Source of the DNA: CAYVTZ01 sp964454685
GTDB lineage: Bacteria > Bacillota > Clostridia > Christensenellales > Christensenellaceae
Assembly (NCBI GenBank): GCA_964454685.1
Contig: CAYVTZ010000006.1
Location: 1 to 64,000, forward strand
Length of the DNA: 64,000 nt
Direction of reading: 5' to 3'
The position numbers and the translations under genes were made by a program. A model generated the notes under the pieces. The model saw nothing but the letters and a program-made list of their open reading frames with translations, had not been told where the DNA came from and searched no databases. Position 1 is the first letter of the stretch, and each line of letters opens with the position of its first letter. Of the stretch, positions 17,401 to 24,433 are shown in pieces.

Positions 17401-17420
17401 GTCTTTAACATTTTAAAGAC
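17401..17420. promoter_or_regulatory. Perfect inverted repeat in the araF leader
   Basis: GTCTTTAA-CATT-TTAAAGAC has 8-bp perfect arms and lies about 35-55 bp upstream of the araF start codon, downstream of the proposed promoter. It could be a roadblock operator or an RNA hairpin. Confidence 0.45.
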
Positions 17421-17556
17421 AACTTTATATTCAATCTGTATTCTTATTGTCTCTGATTTCTACTGAAAATGTTTCATTGGTTCTTGCATTTTCATGCTAT
17501 CACTTAAAAAAATAAAGTTCAATACTTTACAAGATTAAATCGTCATAAAGTTGTCT
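17417..17556. promoter_or_regulatory. Distant 12-bp inverted repeats flanking the araF promoter
   Basis: AGACAACTTTAT (17417-17428) and its exact reverse complement ATAAAGTTGTCT (17545-17556) stand 128 bp apart, one on each side of the proposed promoter. Paired distant sites are typical of repressors that loop DNA, as AraR does in Bacillus. The sequence does not match the Bacillus AraR consensus, so the binding factor is not identified. Confidence 0.45.
17494..17522 (-). promoter_or_regulatory. Candidate promoter of the arabinose operon
   Basis: On the minus strand TTGAAC (17517-17522) and TAGCAT (17494-17499) are 17 bp apart. The -35 box lies inside an inverted repeat TAAAGT-tcaat-ACTTTA (17513-17529). 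Both boxes are moderate matches, as expected of a regulated promoter. The leader would be about 120 nt. Confidence 0.4.
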
Positions 17557-17805
17557 GTTTTTGATCGTTATTTCGCCACCATTTTGCCTAAACTTGTATT
17601 CTTTCTGTGTTTTTCCCTAAAACAAAACAAAAAAATTCCCGCATGATAACTCATTCCCCTCCTTGCGGGAGCGTCCTCCGTTCTGTTTTACGTTGCATTT
17701 CGGGTGGCGTGCAGCCGGAAGCAAGCAAGTCGTTTTGGCTTCTCTCAGCCCAAAGATACCGCCGCAAAGATGCACGGTATCATGATTTCATTTCTTTTGG
17801 GACGA

Positions 17806-17834
17806 TTGTAATACCAATTTATTCAGGTTATAAT
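17806..17834 (+). promoter_or_regulatory. Sigma-A promoter of the zinc-ribbon permease gene
   Basis: TTGTAA (17806-17811) and a perfect TATAAT (17829-17834) are separated by 17 bp on the plus strand, divergent from the arabinose operon. It gives a leader of about 165 nt to the start codon at 18008. Between the two divergent promoters (17557-17805) no gene is seen. Confidence 0.7.
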
Positions 17835-17891
17835 AATGCGTGCGAAACAATTTGGAATCGCCTTCGTACTTTGGCTTGTCAGTGAGTTGTT

Positions 17892-17932
17892 CAAGCGCAA
17901 GGGTTTTGGGCAAAATAAAATCCTTGCGCTTG
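17892..17932 (+). promoter_or_regulatory. Leader hairpin before the zinc-ribbon permease gene
   Basis: CAAGCGCAAGG and CCTTGCGCTTG form a perfect 11-bp stem with a 19-nt loop inside the transcribed leader. No clean T tract follows, so it is more likely an attenuator-like or stabilising structure than a simple terminator. No known riboswitch class was recognised. Confidence 0.4.
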
Positions 17933-18007
17933 GTTTGATGGATTTTAATACATCCCATCCAACCGGACGCATTGCGTAATCATTTGTTTCATCAGAAAGG
18001 ACCGAAC

Positions 18008-19054
18008 ATGAATTATTGTAACAGTTGTGGCGTGCCGCTGCCTGACGGCGCGCATTATTGCCCCCAATGCGGATGTCCGCAGGCAGAGAAGCAAATCCCG
18101 ATGCCATCTGGTGATCTCGCGGCAAAGCGATTGCGTCAGGGGATCTTTTTTTTGGATAATCTATTGGCTTTCGTCGCCGTAGGCGTGCTCGCTACCGTCA
18201 CCATGATCTTATTTGCGGTCGGTTCGCAGGGCTTCACCGTCTGGAATGCTCCCGCGCTCCTGCAACAATTTTGTCTGGTTGGCGCGTTGTCTGTGTCCGC
18301 TCTGGTTTCCACCCGCACAGGCGGCTTGGACTTATCAGTGGGCGGCATGATGGCATTATCCTCGCTCATTTTCGCAATGAACGCCACCAGTATGGGTGGC
18401 GCATGGTTAGGATTTTTGATGGCACTGGTCATCTGCGGCAGCATCGGGCTGCTCAACGGGATGCTCGTTATGGTTGCGCGTGTTCCCTCCATCTTCGTCA
18501 CGATTGCCAGCGTCATGCTGGTGCGCGGCATCGCGCTTTGGTCCAGCGAGGGCATCGAGGTGCAGCTCCCATCGGAATTAACCGGCGCAGGAACGCTCGC
18601 AGCGCTGATTGCGCTGCTGGTTTCCGTCAGCATCGCGGCGTTGCTGTTGTGGCGCACCGGTCGATTTTCCAAATCTGCCCCCAGCATGCTCGGTGCCAGA
18701 AAATGGTTTTGGATTTATGGGCTAACCGCCGTCATCGGCGTGCTTGCCGGGTGTGCGGCTGCACTCTGCTCCGGGCTTGCTAGTGTCAGCATCGGTTCAG
18801 GCTCCAGCAACGAAATGATATTACTGTTTGTCTTTGCAACGCTCTCTGCCAGCGCGCTGCTCAAGCATAATGGTGTCGCGCTGGGCTGGGTGCTGCTCGT
18901 TGCGCTGCTTTGGACCATACACGACCAGGCAATGATCCTGCTTGCGCTCAATCCCTTTTCGATGATCGTCAGCAACGCCTCGTGGGTGTTTATCCTCATG
19001 TCGATCATGGCAATCGCCAAGCGAAGCTGGGAAAAACACACTTGGGTCATGTAG
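18008..19054 (+). CDS. Zinc-ribbon fused to a ribose-type ABC permease domain
   Basis: A 348-residue protein. Residues 1-25 form a zinc ribbon (C4-x2-C7, C18-x2-C21). From about residue 48 it is a multi-spanning BPD_transp_2 permease with GGLDLSVGGMMALSS, the hallmark of ribose-family permeases, and LASVSIGSG in the second half. The fusion is unusual: these permeases normally carry no metal-binding head. No ATPase or binding protein is encoded on its strand; the nearest candidates are the divergent AraG and AraF. AGAAAGGA precedes the ATG at 18008. It may be a regulatory or accessory permease; its substrate is unknown. Confidence 0.75.
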   Translation: MNYCNSCGVPLPDGAHYCPQCGCPQAEKQIPMPSGDLAAKRLRQGIFFLDNLLAFVAVGVLATVTMILFAVGSQGFTVWNAPALLQQFCLVGALSVSALVSTRTGGLDLSVGGMMALSSLIFAMNATSMGGAWLGFLMALVICGSIGLLNGMLVMVARVPSIFVTIASVMLVRGIALWSSEGIEVQLPSELTGAGTLAALIALLVSVSIAALLLWRTGRFSKSAPSMLGARKWFWIYGLTAVIGVLAGCAAALCSGLASVSIGSGSSNEMILLFVFATLSASALLKHNGVALGWVLLVALLWTIHDQAMILLALNPFSMIVSNASWVFILMSIMAIAKRSWEKHTWVM

Positions 19055-19057
19055 CCG

Positions 19058-19774
19058 TCACTGCCGTGCTTTTCTGCGCAGCAGCACCATGCATATAGCG
19101 ATCGCAACCGCCGCGATCAAAATGATCGTCCCATACTGCGCAAAGGTAATCTCTCCGCTTGTCGTGCTCACAAAACCCCAGTATGCAGGGAAAATCTTCC
19201 CCACGGAAGCCAGCGCCTCGGGCAGCATCGCAGCCGGGAACATAATGCCCGACAGCATGATAGAGGGCAGGAAGAATATCATTGCAACCATCGCCAGTTT
19301 AGAGACGTTTTTCACCAGCAGTCCTAAAACGCAGCCAATGCACAGCGATGCGGCCGTAAACAGCGCCAGCATTCCAAAGTAACCCGGAATATTCTGCGGC
19401 ACCGTCGCGTCAAACGTAATCGGCGCAATCAAAAACAAAATCACACTCATCATCAGCAAATGAAAAAATGCCGACAGAAAATTCGTCACCACGCCCAAAT
19501 ACAGCGGAACGCCGTTTGCGCGATATGCCTTTTGAATCTCGCTGCCGTACAGCTCCGCAAGCGGCGGCGGCAACCCCATCAGCGCCCCCATCGAAACGCC
19601 AAACACCGTCATAGACTGAATCAAAGTCTCCCGCGCCTCCGGATTGATCGATGTAAAAATTCCTCCCATAAAGAAAAAGAAAACCAGCGGCACCAGATAA
19701 CAAGTGATCAGCATTGATTTGCTGCGAATATCTATCTTCCATTGCAGTGCCACTCCATACCAAAACGCGCTCAT
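19058..19774 (-). CDS. ABC-2 type transporter permease
   Basis: A 238-residue membrane protein with about six hydrophobic segments and the ABC-2 layout: a short cytoplasmic N-terminus, PLVFFFFMGGIF in the first helix and the late FFLPSIMLSGIMFPAAMLP segment. It is the membrane part of an export ABC system with the ATPase encoded just upstream, whose stop overlaps this start (ATGA, 19774-19771). Drug, peptide or lipid export is possible. It is the last gene of a MerR-controlled operon and ends four bases from the convergent zinc-ribbon permease gene. Confidence 0.87.
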   Translation of the reverse strand: MSAFWYGVALQWKIDIRSKSMLITCYLVPLVFFFFMGGIFTSINPEARETLIQSMTVFGVSMGALMGLPPPLAELYGSEIQKAYRANGVPLYLGVVTNFLSAFFHLLMMSVILFLIAPITFDATVPQNIPGYFGMLALFTAASLCIGCVLGLLVKNVSKLAMVAMIFFLPSIMLSGIMFPAAMLPEALASVGKIFPAYWGFVSTTSGEITFAQYGTIILIAAVAIAICMVLLRRKARQ

Positions 19775-20586
19775 GCTTCATCCCCCCTTGAAATTGTAAT
19801 AAAGTGTTGTTCCAATGTACCGCGATCCACCTGAATATCCAGCACTTCCACGCCTGTACGCCGATGTTCCTCTAAGCGCACCAGCAAGGCATCACGGATG
19901 TTGTCCGTGTTGATTTGCTCCTCGCCCTGCTCCGTCTTGATGCGCACCATGCAACGCTTTCCGATGGTCGCAGTCAACTCCTCCGCCGTACCGGTAAAGG
20001 CAATGGTTCCCTCTTTTAAGATCGCAATGCGATCGCATAAGCTTTCCACTTCTGCCATATCATGGCTGGCAAGCATAATCGTCTTGCCCCGCTCTTGGAG
20101 CTTGCGTATCTCCTGATGCAGAAGGATTCTGCCCTCCACATCCAGCCCGGCCGTCGGCTCGTCCAAAAAAACAACGTCCGGGTCATGCACCAGCGCCAAT
20201 GCCAGATGCAGCCGCCGCTTCTGCCCCGTGGACAACGCGTTGTATTGCTTCTTTGCAAACGTATCCACCCCCAGCGCATTCAGCATCCTACCGTCCGCTC
20301 GCACACCATTCCACTTTGCAAACAACGTGATCGCCTCCATCGCGCGAATGTGCTCAGGCAGCGAAGCCGATTGCAGTTGTATGCCCATCTTCCCCTGCAC
20401 CGTCACACGGCCGTCGTCGTAGCTGCGCAATCCTTCCAAACTCTCCAATGTCGTGGTCTTTCCCGCTCCGTTCACTCCCAACAGCGCAAAAATCTCACCC
20501 TGCCGCACGCGGAAACTCACCCCCTTCAGCACGGCATGACTGCCATAGCTTTTCTTCAATCCTTCCACGCAAATCGCATCCTTCAT
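19771..20586 (-). CDS. ABC exporter ATPase
   Basis: A 271-residue ATPase of the CcmA/DrrA class. It has Walker A LLGVNGAGKTTT near residue 40, signature ALSTGQKRR, Walker B VVFLDEPTAGLD and the H-loop LASHDMAE. The last 80 residues form the extra C-terminal domain seen in many DrrA-like proteins (VLDIQVDRGTLEQHFI). Its start overlaps the end of the MerR gene and its stop overlaps the permease start, so regulator, ATPase and permease form a tight three-gene operon. MerR control suggests induction by the exported compound. Confidence 0.9.
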   Translation of the reverse strand: MKDAICVEGLKKSYGSHAVLKGVSFRVRQGEIFALLGVNGAGKTTTLESLEGLRSYDDGRVTVQGKMGIQLQSASLPEHIRAMEAITLFAKWNGVRADGRMLNALGVDTFAKKQYNALSTGQKRRLHLALALVHDPDVVFLDEPTAGLDVEGRILLHQEIRKLQERGKTIMLASHDMAEVESLCDRIAILKEGTIAFTGTAEELTATIGKRCMVRIKTEQGEEQINTDNIRDALLVRLEEHRRTGVEVLDIQVDRGTLEQHFITISRGDEA

Positions 20587-21371
20587 CGTTGCCCCTCCTC
20601 AAACGGGTCATAGCCGATCGCATCAAAATATGCACTTAACGCCGCCTCAACAAATTTGATTGCCAACGCTTCCTCTTCCTGTTTCTCTAAACCTCCTGCG
20701 GTCTGTCTCAGCATTGCCAGCATGCCCATGTCTCCTCCGGTGAACTCCATCACCATCTTCCAAAAACTCTCGGCAAACGCCTGCGCCTGTGCGCTTTCCG
20801 GCGCAACCCCCTCGCGGCTTAGCTGTGCTGCTTCCTGAAACAGGCGGTTGCACGTCTGCACCATCGCCACAGCGCTCTGCTCGTCAAACAGTTGCCGGAT
20901 TTGCGCAAGTGAACGTTCATCCAAATGCTTGATCATCCAGTAATAATCATTTTTCATACGCAAGTTGACCACAATGTCCGCACATTTCTCAAAATCCACC
21001 CGCTGCATGCACAGCACTTCCTCACGCAACGCCTCTGTCGCTTTCAAAGATTCTGAAAGCATGGCAATCTGCGTGCGCATCGCCTCTGCCTGCGCCGTCA
21101 GCGCAACCGCCATTTCCTGTGGCGTATCCGGCGAAATCAACATGTTTTTAATGTCGTCCAGCGAAAATCCCAAATATTTCAACGACATGATCTGATGCAG
21201 CTTCACCACATCTCTGTCCGTATACAGTCTGCGTCCGCCCTCACTCTCTGCCGACGGCGAAAGCAAGCCCTCGCGGTCATAATACTGCAAGGTTCGCACT
21301 GTCGTGCCCATCCGCTTTGCCAACGCGCCCACCGTCATATATCCCGCCGGAATTGCTCGTTCATTGCTCAT
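20583..21371 (-). CDS. MerR family transcriptional regulator
   Basis: A 262-residue regulator. Residues 12-80 are the MerR winged helix (YMTVGALAKRMGTTVRTLQYYDREGLL, GRRLYTDRDV), followed by the dimerisation helix. The long C-terminal part resembles TipAS-like effector domains that bind drugs. It is the first gene of the operon with the ABC exporter and overlaps its ATPase. Its promoter has the 19-bp spacer typical of MerR-activated promoters, so it probably activates its own operon when it binds the effector. GGGAGGGGTG precedes the ATG. Confidence 0.9.
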   Translation of the reverse strand: MSNERAIPAGYMTVGALAKRMGTTVRTLQYYDREGLLSPSAESEGGRRLYTDRDVVKLHQIMSLKYLGFSLDDIKNMLISPDTPQEMAVALTAQAEAMRTQIAMLSESLKATEALREEVLCMQRVDFEKCADIVVNLRMKNDYYWMIKHLDERSLAQIRQLFDEQSAVAMVQTCNRLFQEAAQLSREGVAPESAQAQAFAESFWKMVMEFTGGDMGMLAMLRQTAGGLEKQEEEALAIKFVEAALSAYFDAIGYDPFEEGQR

Positions 21372-21464
21372 CGCTCACCCCTCCCGATCTTATCTTCACT
21401 TGTTTGCAGGCATCTGAATTGCGCAACTTTCTGGTGTGCATTTGGTTGCACTGCCCTTGTCCGC

Positions 21465-21495
21465 ATTATACTATATGACGCGGCGTAACAAGCAA
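21465..21495 (-). promoter_or_regulatory. MerR-type promoter with 19-bp spacer
   Basis: On the minus strand TTGCTT (21490-21495) and a perfect TATAAT (21465-21470) are separated by 19 bp, two more than usual. MerR proteins activate exactly this kind of over-long promoter by twisting the DNA. It lies about 95 bp upstream of the merR start. Confidence 0.65.
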
Positions 21496-21529
21496 GTTTT
21501 TTTGCAATTTCAATGGAACTATAGTTTTG

Positions 21530-21972
21530 ACATGTTTCGTAATCCGGCAGACAGTGATTGAATGGATGTGCAGGTATAAGCGAGCGCAAGAATACGCCAG
21601 ATTCCCGTTCCTGCCGGAAGCCCGTCGTTATGGTTATGAGATAATGGATTAACGGGTCTTTGCGGGAGCATAAGCCGAAAGAAGCCGCCCTGTGTTCCGG
21701 CACTTGATGCTAGAAATCAGGCGGCAACATCATTTGGTATTGGACGACGAAACACTAACGCGGCTCAAAGAGCCGATTTTTTACAACACAAACCGAGCGG
21801 GCAGTTCCTGCGGCAAACAAAACTTCGCCGGGCAGGCGCGACGCAATGAACGTGCATAAAGCCGCCCGGCAATCATGTACGCCGCCACATTCAAGATGCT
21901 TCGGGCGCACCGAGCCACACCATACGATGCCGGAATATGCGCCCGCAACGCGTCGCCAGCATAATCGGCGGA
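21530..21972. other. Gene-poor stretch, no recognisable gene
   Basis: Only short broken frames occur in all six frames. A minus-strand frame ending MIAGRLYARSLRRACPAK... just before the terminator region has no recognised family. The only clear signal is the plus-strand terminator at 21761-21782. It may be a decayed gene. Confidence 0.4.
21761..21782 (+). terminator. Rho-independent terminator
   Basis: CGGCTC-AAA-GAGCCG followed by ATTTTTT is a strong intrinsic terminator on the plus strand. No intact plus-strand gene precedes it, which suggests that the gene it served has decayed in 21530-21760. Confidence 0.7.
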
Positions 21973-22482
21973 TTACCAGCCTTCCTGATGAATCTTGGAG
22001 GGCCGGAAGCGATCCGGCACGTCGTTGACCGCCGCCGCATGTCCCAGCGCAATCAGCGAAAAAGGCATGATGTGCGCAGGCAAGTCAAATAGTGCGCGCG
22101 TCTTTTCCACACGCTCTTCATTGGGATACCATCCCAGCCAAACGCCGCCCAGCCCTTCCTGCGCAATTTGCAGCAGTATGTTCTGTGTGCAGGCACTCAT
22201 GTCCTGAATCCACCACGGTTGATCGGATTTCATAGTAGAAAGATCCGCCAGCGTCAGGATCAGTATATCCGCGTGCGCGGCAGGCCCGGCATAAGGGCTG
22301 AAAGATGCCAGCTGCTCCTTGGTTTTCGCCTCACGCACCAAAATAAACTCCCACGGCTGAAGGTTATGGGCGGAAGGCGCCTGCATACCGGCGCGCAAAA
22401 TGCGCTCCATTTGTTCGCCGGTCACGGCTTCTCCGGTAAAGCTACGTATACTTCTTCGTTCAAACATGATCGAATGGTTCAT
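21973..22482 (-). CDS. Nitroreductase family protein
   Basis: A 169-residue FMN-dependent oxidoreductase of the nitroreductase superfamily. The start RRSIRSFTGEAVTGEQMERIL and the segment AGMQAPSAHNLQPWEFILV contain the FMN phosphate contacts, and EGLGGVWLGWYP is the second FMN segment. Such proteins reduce nitro compounds or quinones with NAD(P)H as homodimers. The ATG at 22482 has AGGAAAGG upstream; the longer frame has no ribosome binding site. It stands alone between two gene-poor stretches. Confidence 0.9.
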   Translation of the reverse strand: MNHSIMFERRSIRSFTGEAVTGEQMERILRAGMQAPSAHNLQPWEFILVREAKTKEQLASFSPYAGPAAHADILILTLADLSTMKSDQPWWIQDMSACTQNILLQIAQEGLGGVWLGWYPNEERVEKTRALFDLPAHIMPFSLIALGHAAAVNDVPDRFRPSKIHQEGW

Positions 22483-22731
22483 AGATCGTTCCTTTCCTGA
22501 TGTTGCTTTTGTGCGTCGCGTCATGTGCTCTCCGCGCGGGAGCAAGGCATGTTCTGCAACGCCTACTGTGTTCAAGTATCAATATAGCACAGCTTGGTTG
22601 CGGATGCAAATAACGCCAAAGCATAAGATTCTTTATACCGTCTGTAAAAGCATGGCGTGCACACAACGTATTTGCTATGACGATTTCAGGTGAGGCATCA
22701 CCTAATTGTTAAAAACGGAGGGGTTTTCACA

Positions 22732-22872
22732 ATAAAACACGAATACAAAACCAGCACGCAAAAGGCAGAGAGCATCTGGGGTGGAAAAATTGACAGTTCT
22801 GAATTTGAGGGCGCCCTCAATCAGTTGGGTACAGCAAAAGCATTACCTGATTGCACCAGAATACCCGTCTAA
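22732..22872 (+). pseudogene. Truncated DUF4177-like gene with ATA in place of ATG
   Basis: GGAGGGG at 22717-22723 is correctly spaced before ATA AAA CAC GAA at 22732. The 46 codons that follow read KHEYKTSTQKAESIWGGKID and then SSEFEGALNQLG, the N-terminal half of DUF4177 proteins. After that the similarity stops and TAA follows. Both the start codon change and the lost C-terminal half point to a decayed gene. A terminator-like hairpin follows at 22871. Confidence 0.5.
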
Positions 22873-22903
22873 AGCAGCCTTTTTTCAGCAGGAAGGCTGC
22901 TTT
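22871..22903 (+). terminator. Hairpin after the DUF4177 remnant
   Basis: AAAGCAGCCTT and AAGGCTGCTTT make an 11-bp perfect stem. The T tract afterwards is short (TTTCG), so termination strength is uncertain. Confidence 0.5.
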
Positions 22904-22963
22904 CGTGCTTTCCGGTGCAGAGCACCCACGTGTAATGCCACCGCATTTTCATGGATAAATCTA

Positions 22964-22992
22964 TTGCCACCGCAAAAAAAATACGATATAAT
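22964..22992 (+). promoter_or_regulatory. Sigma-A promoter without an obvious gene
   Basis: TTGCCA (22964-22969) and a perfect TATAAT (22987-22992) are 17 bp apart. The next 370 bp before the start at 23367 hold no convincing gene. It either drives a long leader of the C39-like gene or a small RNA. Confidence 0.55.
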
Positions 22993-23213
22993 GATGCAGA
23001 TTGATACTAAGAAAGGTGAAACTTTCGACCTAATATCACTAACTCTACATCTGACCCATTGTGACTGCAGCACAATATCAGGCCATACGGACAGCCGGGT
23101 CAAATGCCGAATTAGCGATAGAAATATCGTGTTGAGCAGGAAGAGACTTTCTGCGCTTTTGCGCCACGGCGCAATCGAGTTCACGGGCGGTTGCTCAGGA
23201 ATGTCAACATGAG

Positions 23214-23231
23214 CAGTAATCATGATTACTG
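23214..23231. promoter_or_regulatory. 18-bp perfect palindrome
   Basis: CAGTAATCA-TGATTACTG is a perfect 18-bp palindrome about 135 bp before the C39-like lipoprotein gene. It has the look of a dimeric regulator site; no regulator can be assigned. Confidence 0.45.
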
Positions 23232-23366
23232 TATAAGGCGAAGGGATCGCCCCGCGCCTTAGGCTCAAAGTTTTACCGAAGCGCTTTTTGGCGTGATTTG
23301 TGTGTAAGCAAAGACATTCTTGTGCAGCCGCCGGGCTGTATTTTTTTGTCGAAAGGAACAAAACAC

Positions 23367-24371
23367 ATGAAAAGAATTTTAATCATTGCCTTACTGATCG
23401 TTTTAACCGCCTCATTTGCAAGCTGCGCCGGCACCGCCACTGCGGCAGTGCCCTCTGCGACCACCACAGCACAGGAAACCCCTGCACAGACACAGGAAGC
23501 GTCCGCTGCGCCTGCTGCACAAAAGCAAAAGGGCGAGACCATTTCCACCGAGGATTTTGACGAAAACGGCGGCGCGGATGCCTATGCCAACGCAGGAGAC
23601 AACGCTGCCTCCCGCTATTATGTCAATCCGGACTTTTTTCGCATGAAGTCGGACGATTCGCTTACCCTAATCGAGGGATTTCAGACCATGCAGCAAACAA
23701 CGGAGTGGTCCTGCGGCAACGCAACGGCGCTGATGGTGCTTCACCATTTCAAAAAGGCGGATGAAACCGAATACAGCCTTGCTAAAAAAATGGGGTCGCA
23801 CACTGATCAAGGCGTGGAAGGCGCTCAGCCGGGCAGTGCCAACAACGCGGGAGAATACGGCACCAATGTCGAGCAGCTATATCGCTATTTTGAAGGGCGC
23901 GAAGATTTTCAAATCGTCGAAAGCAGCTTTCAGCCGGAATATGATGCCGCCGCATTGACCGACGAAACGGACGGCGCAGCAAACGCGGGCAATTTGCCGC
24001 CGACCTTCACCTCCGCATCGCTTTATGCTTCGGAAAACAGCGATGATACCGAAAGCTGGGTGGAAGATGCCAAAGATTCTTATTTCGTGCAATGGCTAAC
24101 TGCCCACCTTCGGGCAGGCAGACCCGTTATGGTGGAATGGGGCGATTGGGACGGCCATTGGCAGGCGATCATCGGCTATGACAGCAACGGTACGCCGGGC
24201 ATCGGCGACGACATTCTGATCTTTGCAGATCCGTACGACACCTCTGATCACTGGCAGGATGGGTATTACTATTATCCGCTGGAGCGCTGGTTTTATATGT
24301 GGCAGGATCGCGGTGTGGCGCCAAAGCCTCTGCAACTGCAACCATATCTGGTGGTGGATCTGAAGTCCTGA
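23367..24371 (+). CDS. C39-like (papain-fold) cysteine protease lipoprotein
   Basis: A 334-residue exported protein. The signal ends in ASFASC (lipidated Cys20), followed by an Ala/Thr/Gln-rich linker. The domain from about residue 90 is a Peptidase_C39_2-type fold: Gln110 and Cys116 in EWSCGNAT, His264 in WDGHWQAIIGYD and Asp288 in FADPYD make a complete catalytic set. It is expected to act at the outer face of the membrane; the substrate is unknown. The ATG at 23367 follows AAAGGAAC; an in-frame upstream ATG has no signal peptide. It is a single-gene unit. Confidence 0.8.
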   Translation: MKRILIIALLIVLTASFASCAGTATAAVPSATTTAQETPAQTQEASAAPAAQKQKGETISTEDFDENGGADAYANAGDNAASRYYVNPDFFRMKSDDSLTLIEGFQTMQQTTEWSCGNATALMVLHHFKKADETEYSLAKKMGSHTDQGVEGAQPGSANNAGEYGTNVEQLYRYFEGREDFQIVESSFQPEYDAAALTDETDGAANAGNLPPTFTSASLYASENSDDTESWVEDAKDSYFVQWLTAHLRAGRPVMVEWGDWDGHWQAIIGYDSNGTPGIGDDILIFADPYDTSDHWQDGYYYYPLERWFYMWQDRGVAPKPLQLQPYLVVDLKS

Positions 24372-24380
24372 CCAAGCAAA

Positions 24381-24402
24381 GAGGCGATCGCAAGATCGCC
24401 TC
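24381..24402. terminator. Convergent terminator hairpin
   Basis: GAGGCGATC-GCAA-GATCGCCTC is a perfect 9-bp stem with a GNRA-type loop, extended by further pairs. It lies between the convergent C39-like and MFS genes. The T tract is weak. Confidence 0.65.
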
Positions 24403-24433
24403 TTCGCTCATATCCCACCCGTTTTTTCGATAT

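Noticed and set aside
22990..23212. Small protein MMQIDTKKGETFDLISL... before the C39-like gene
   Set aside because: No ribosome binding site precedes it, its composition is unremarkable and no family is recognised; kept only as a note to the orphan promoter.
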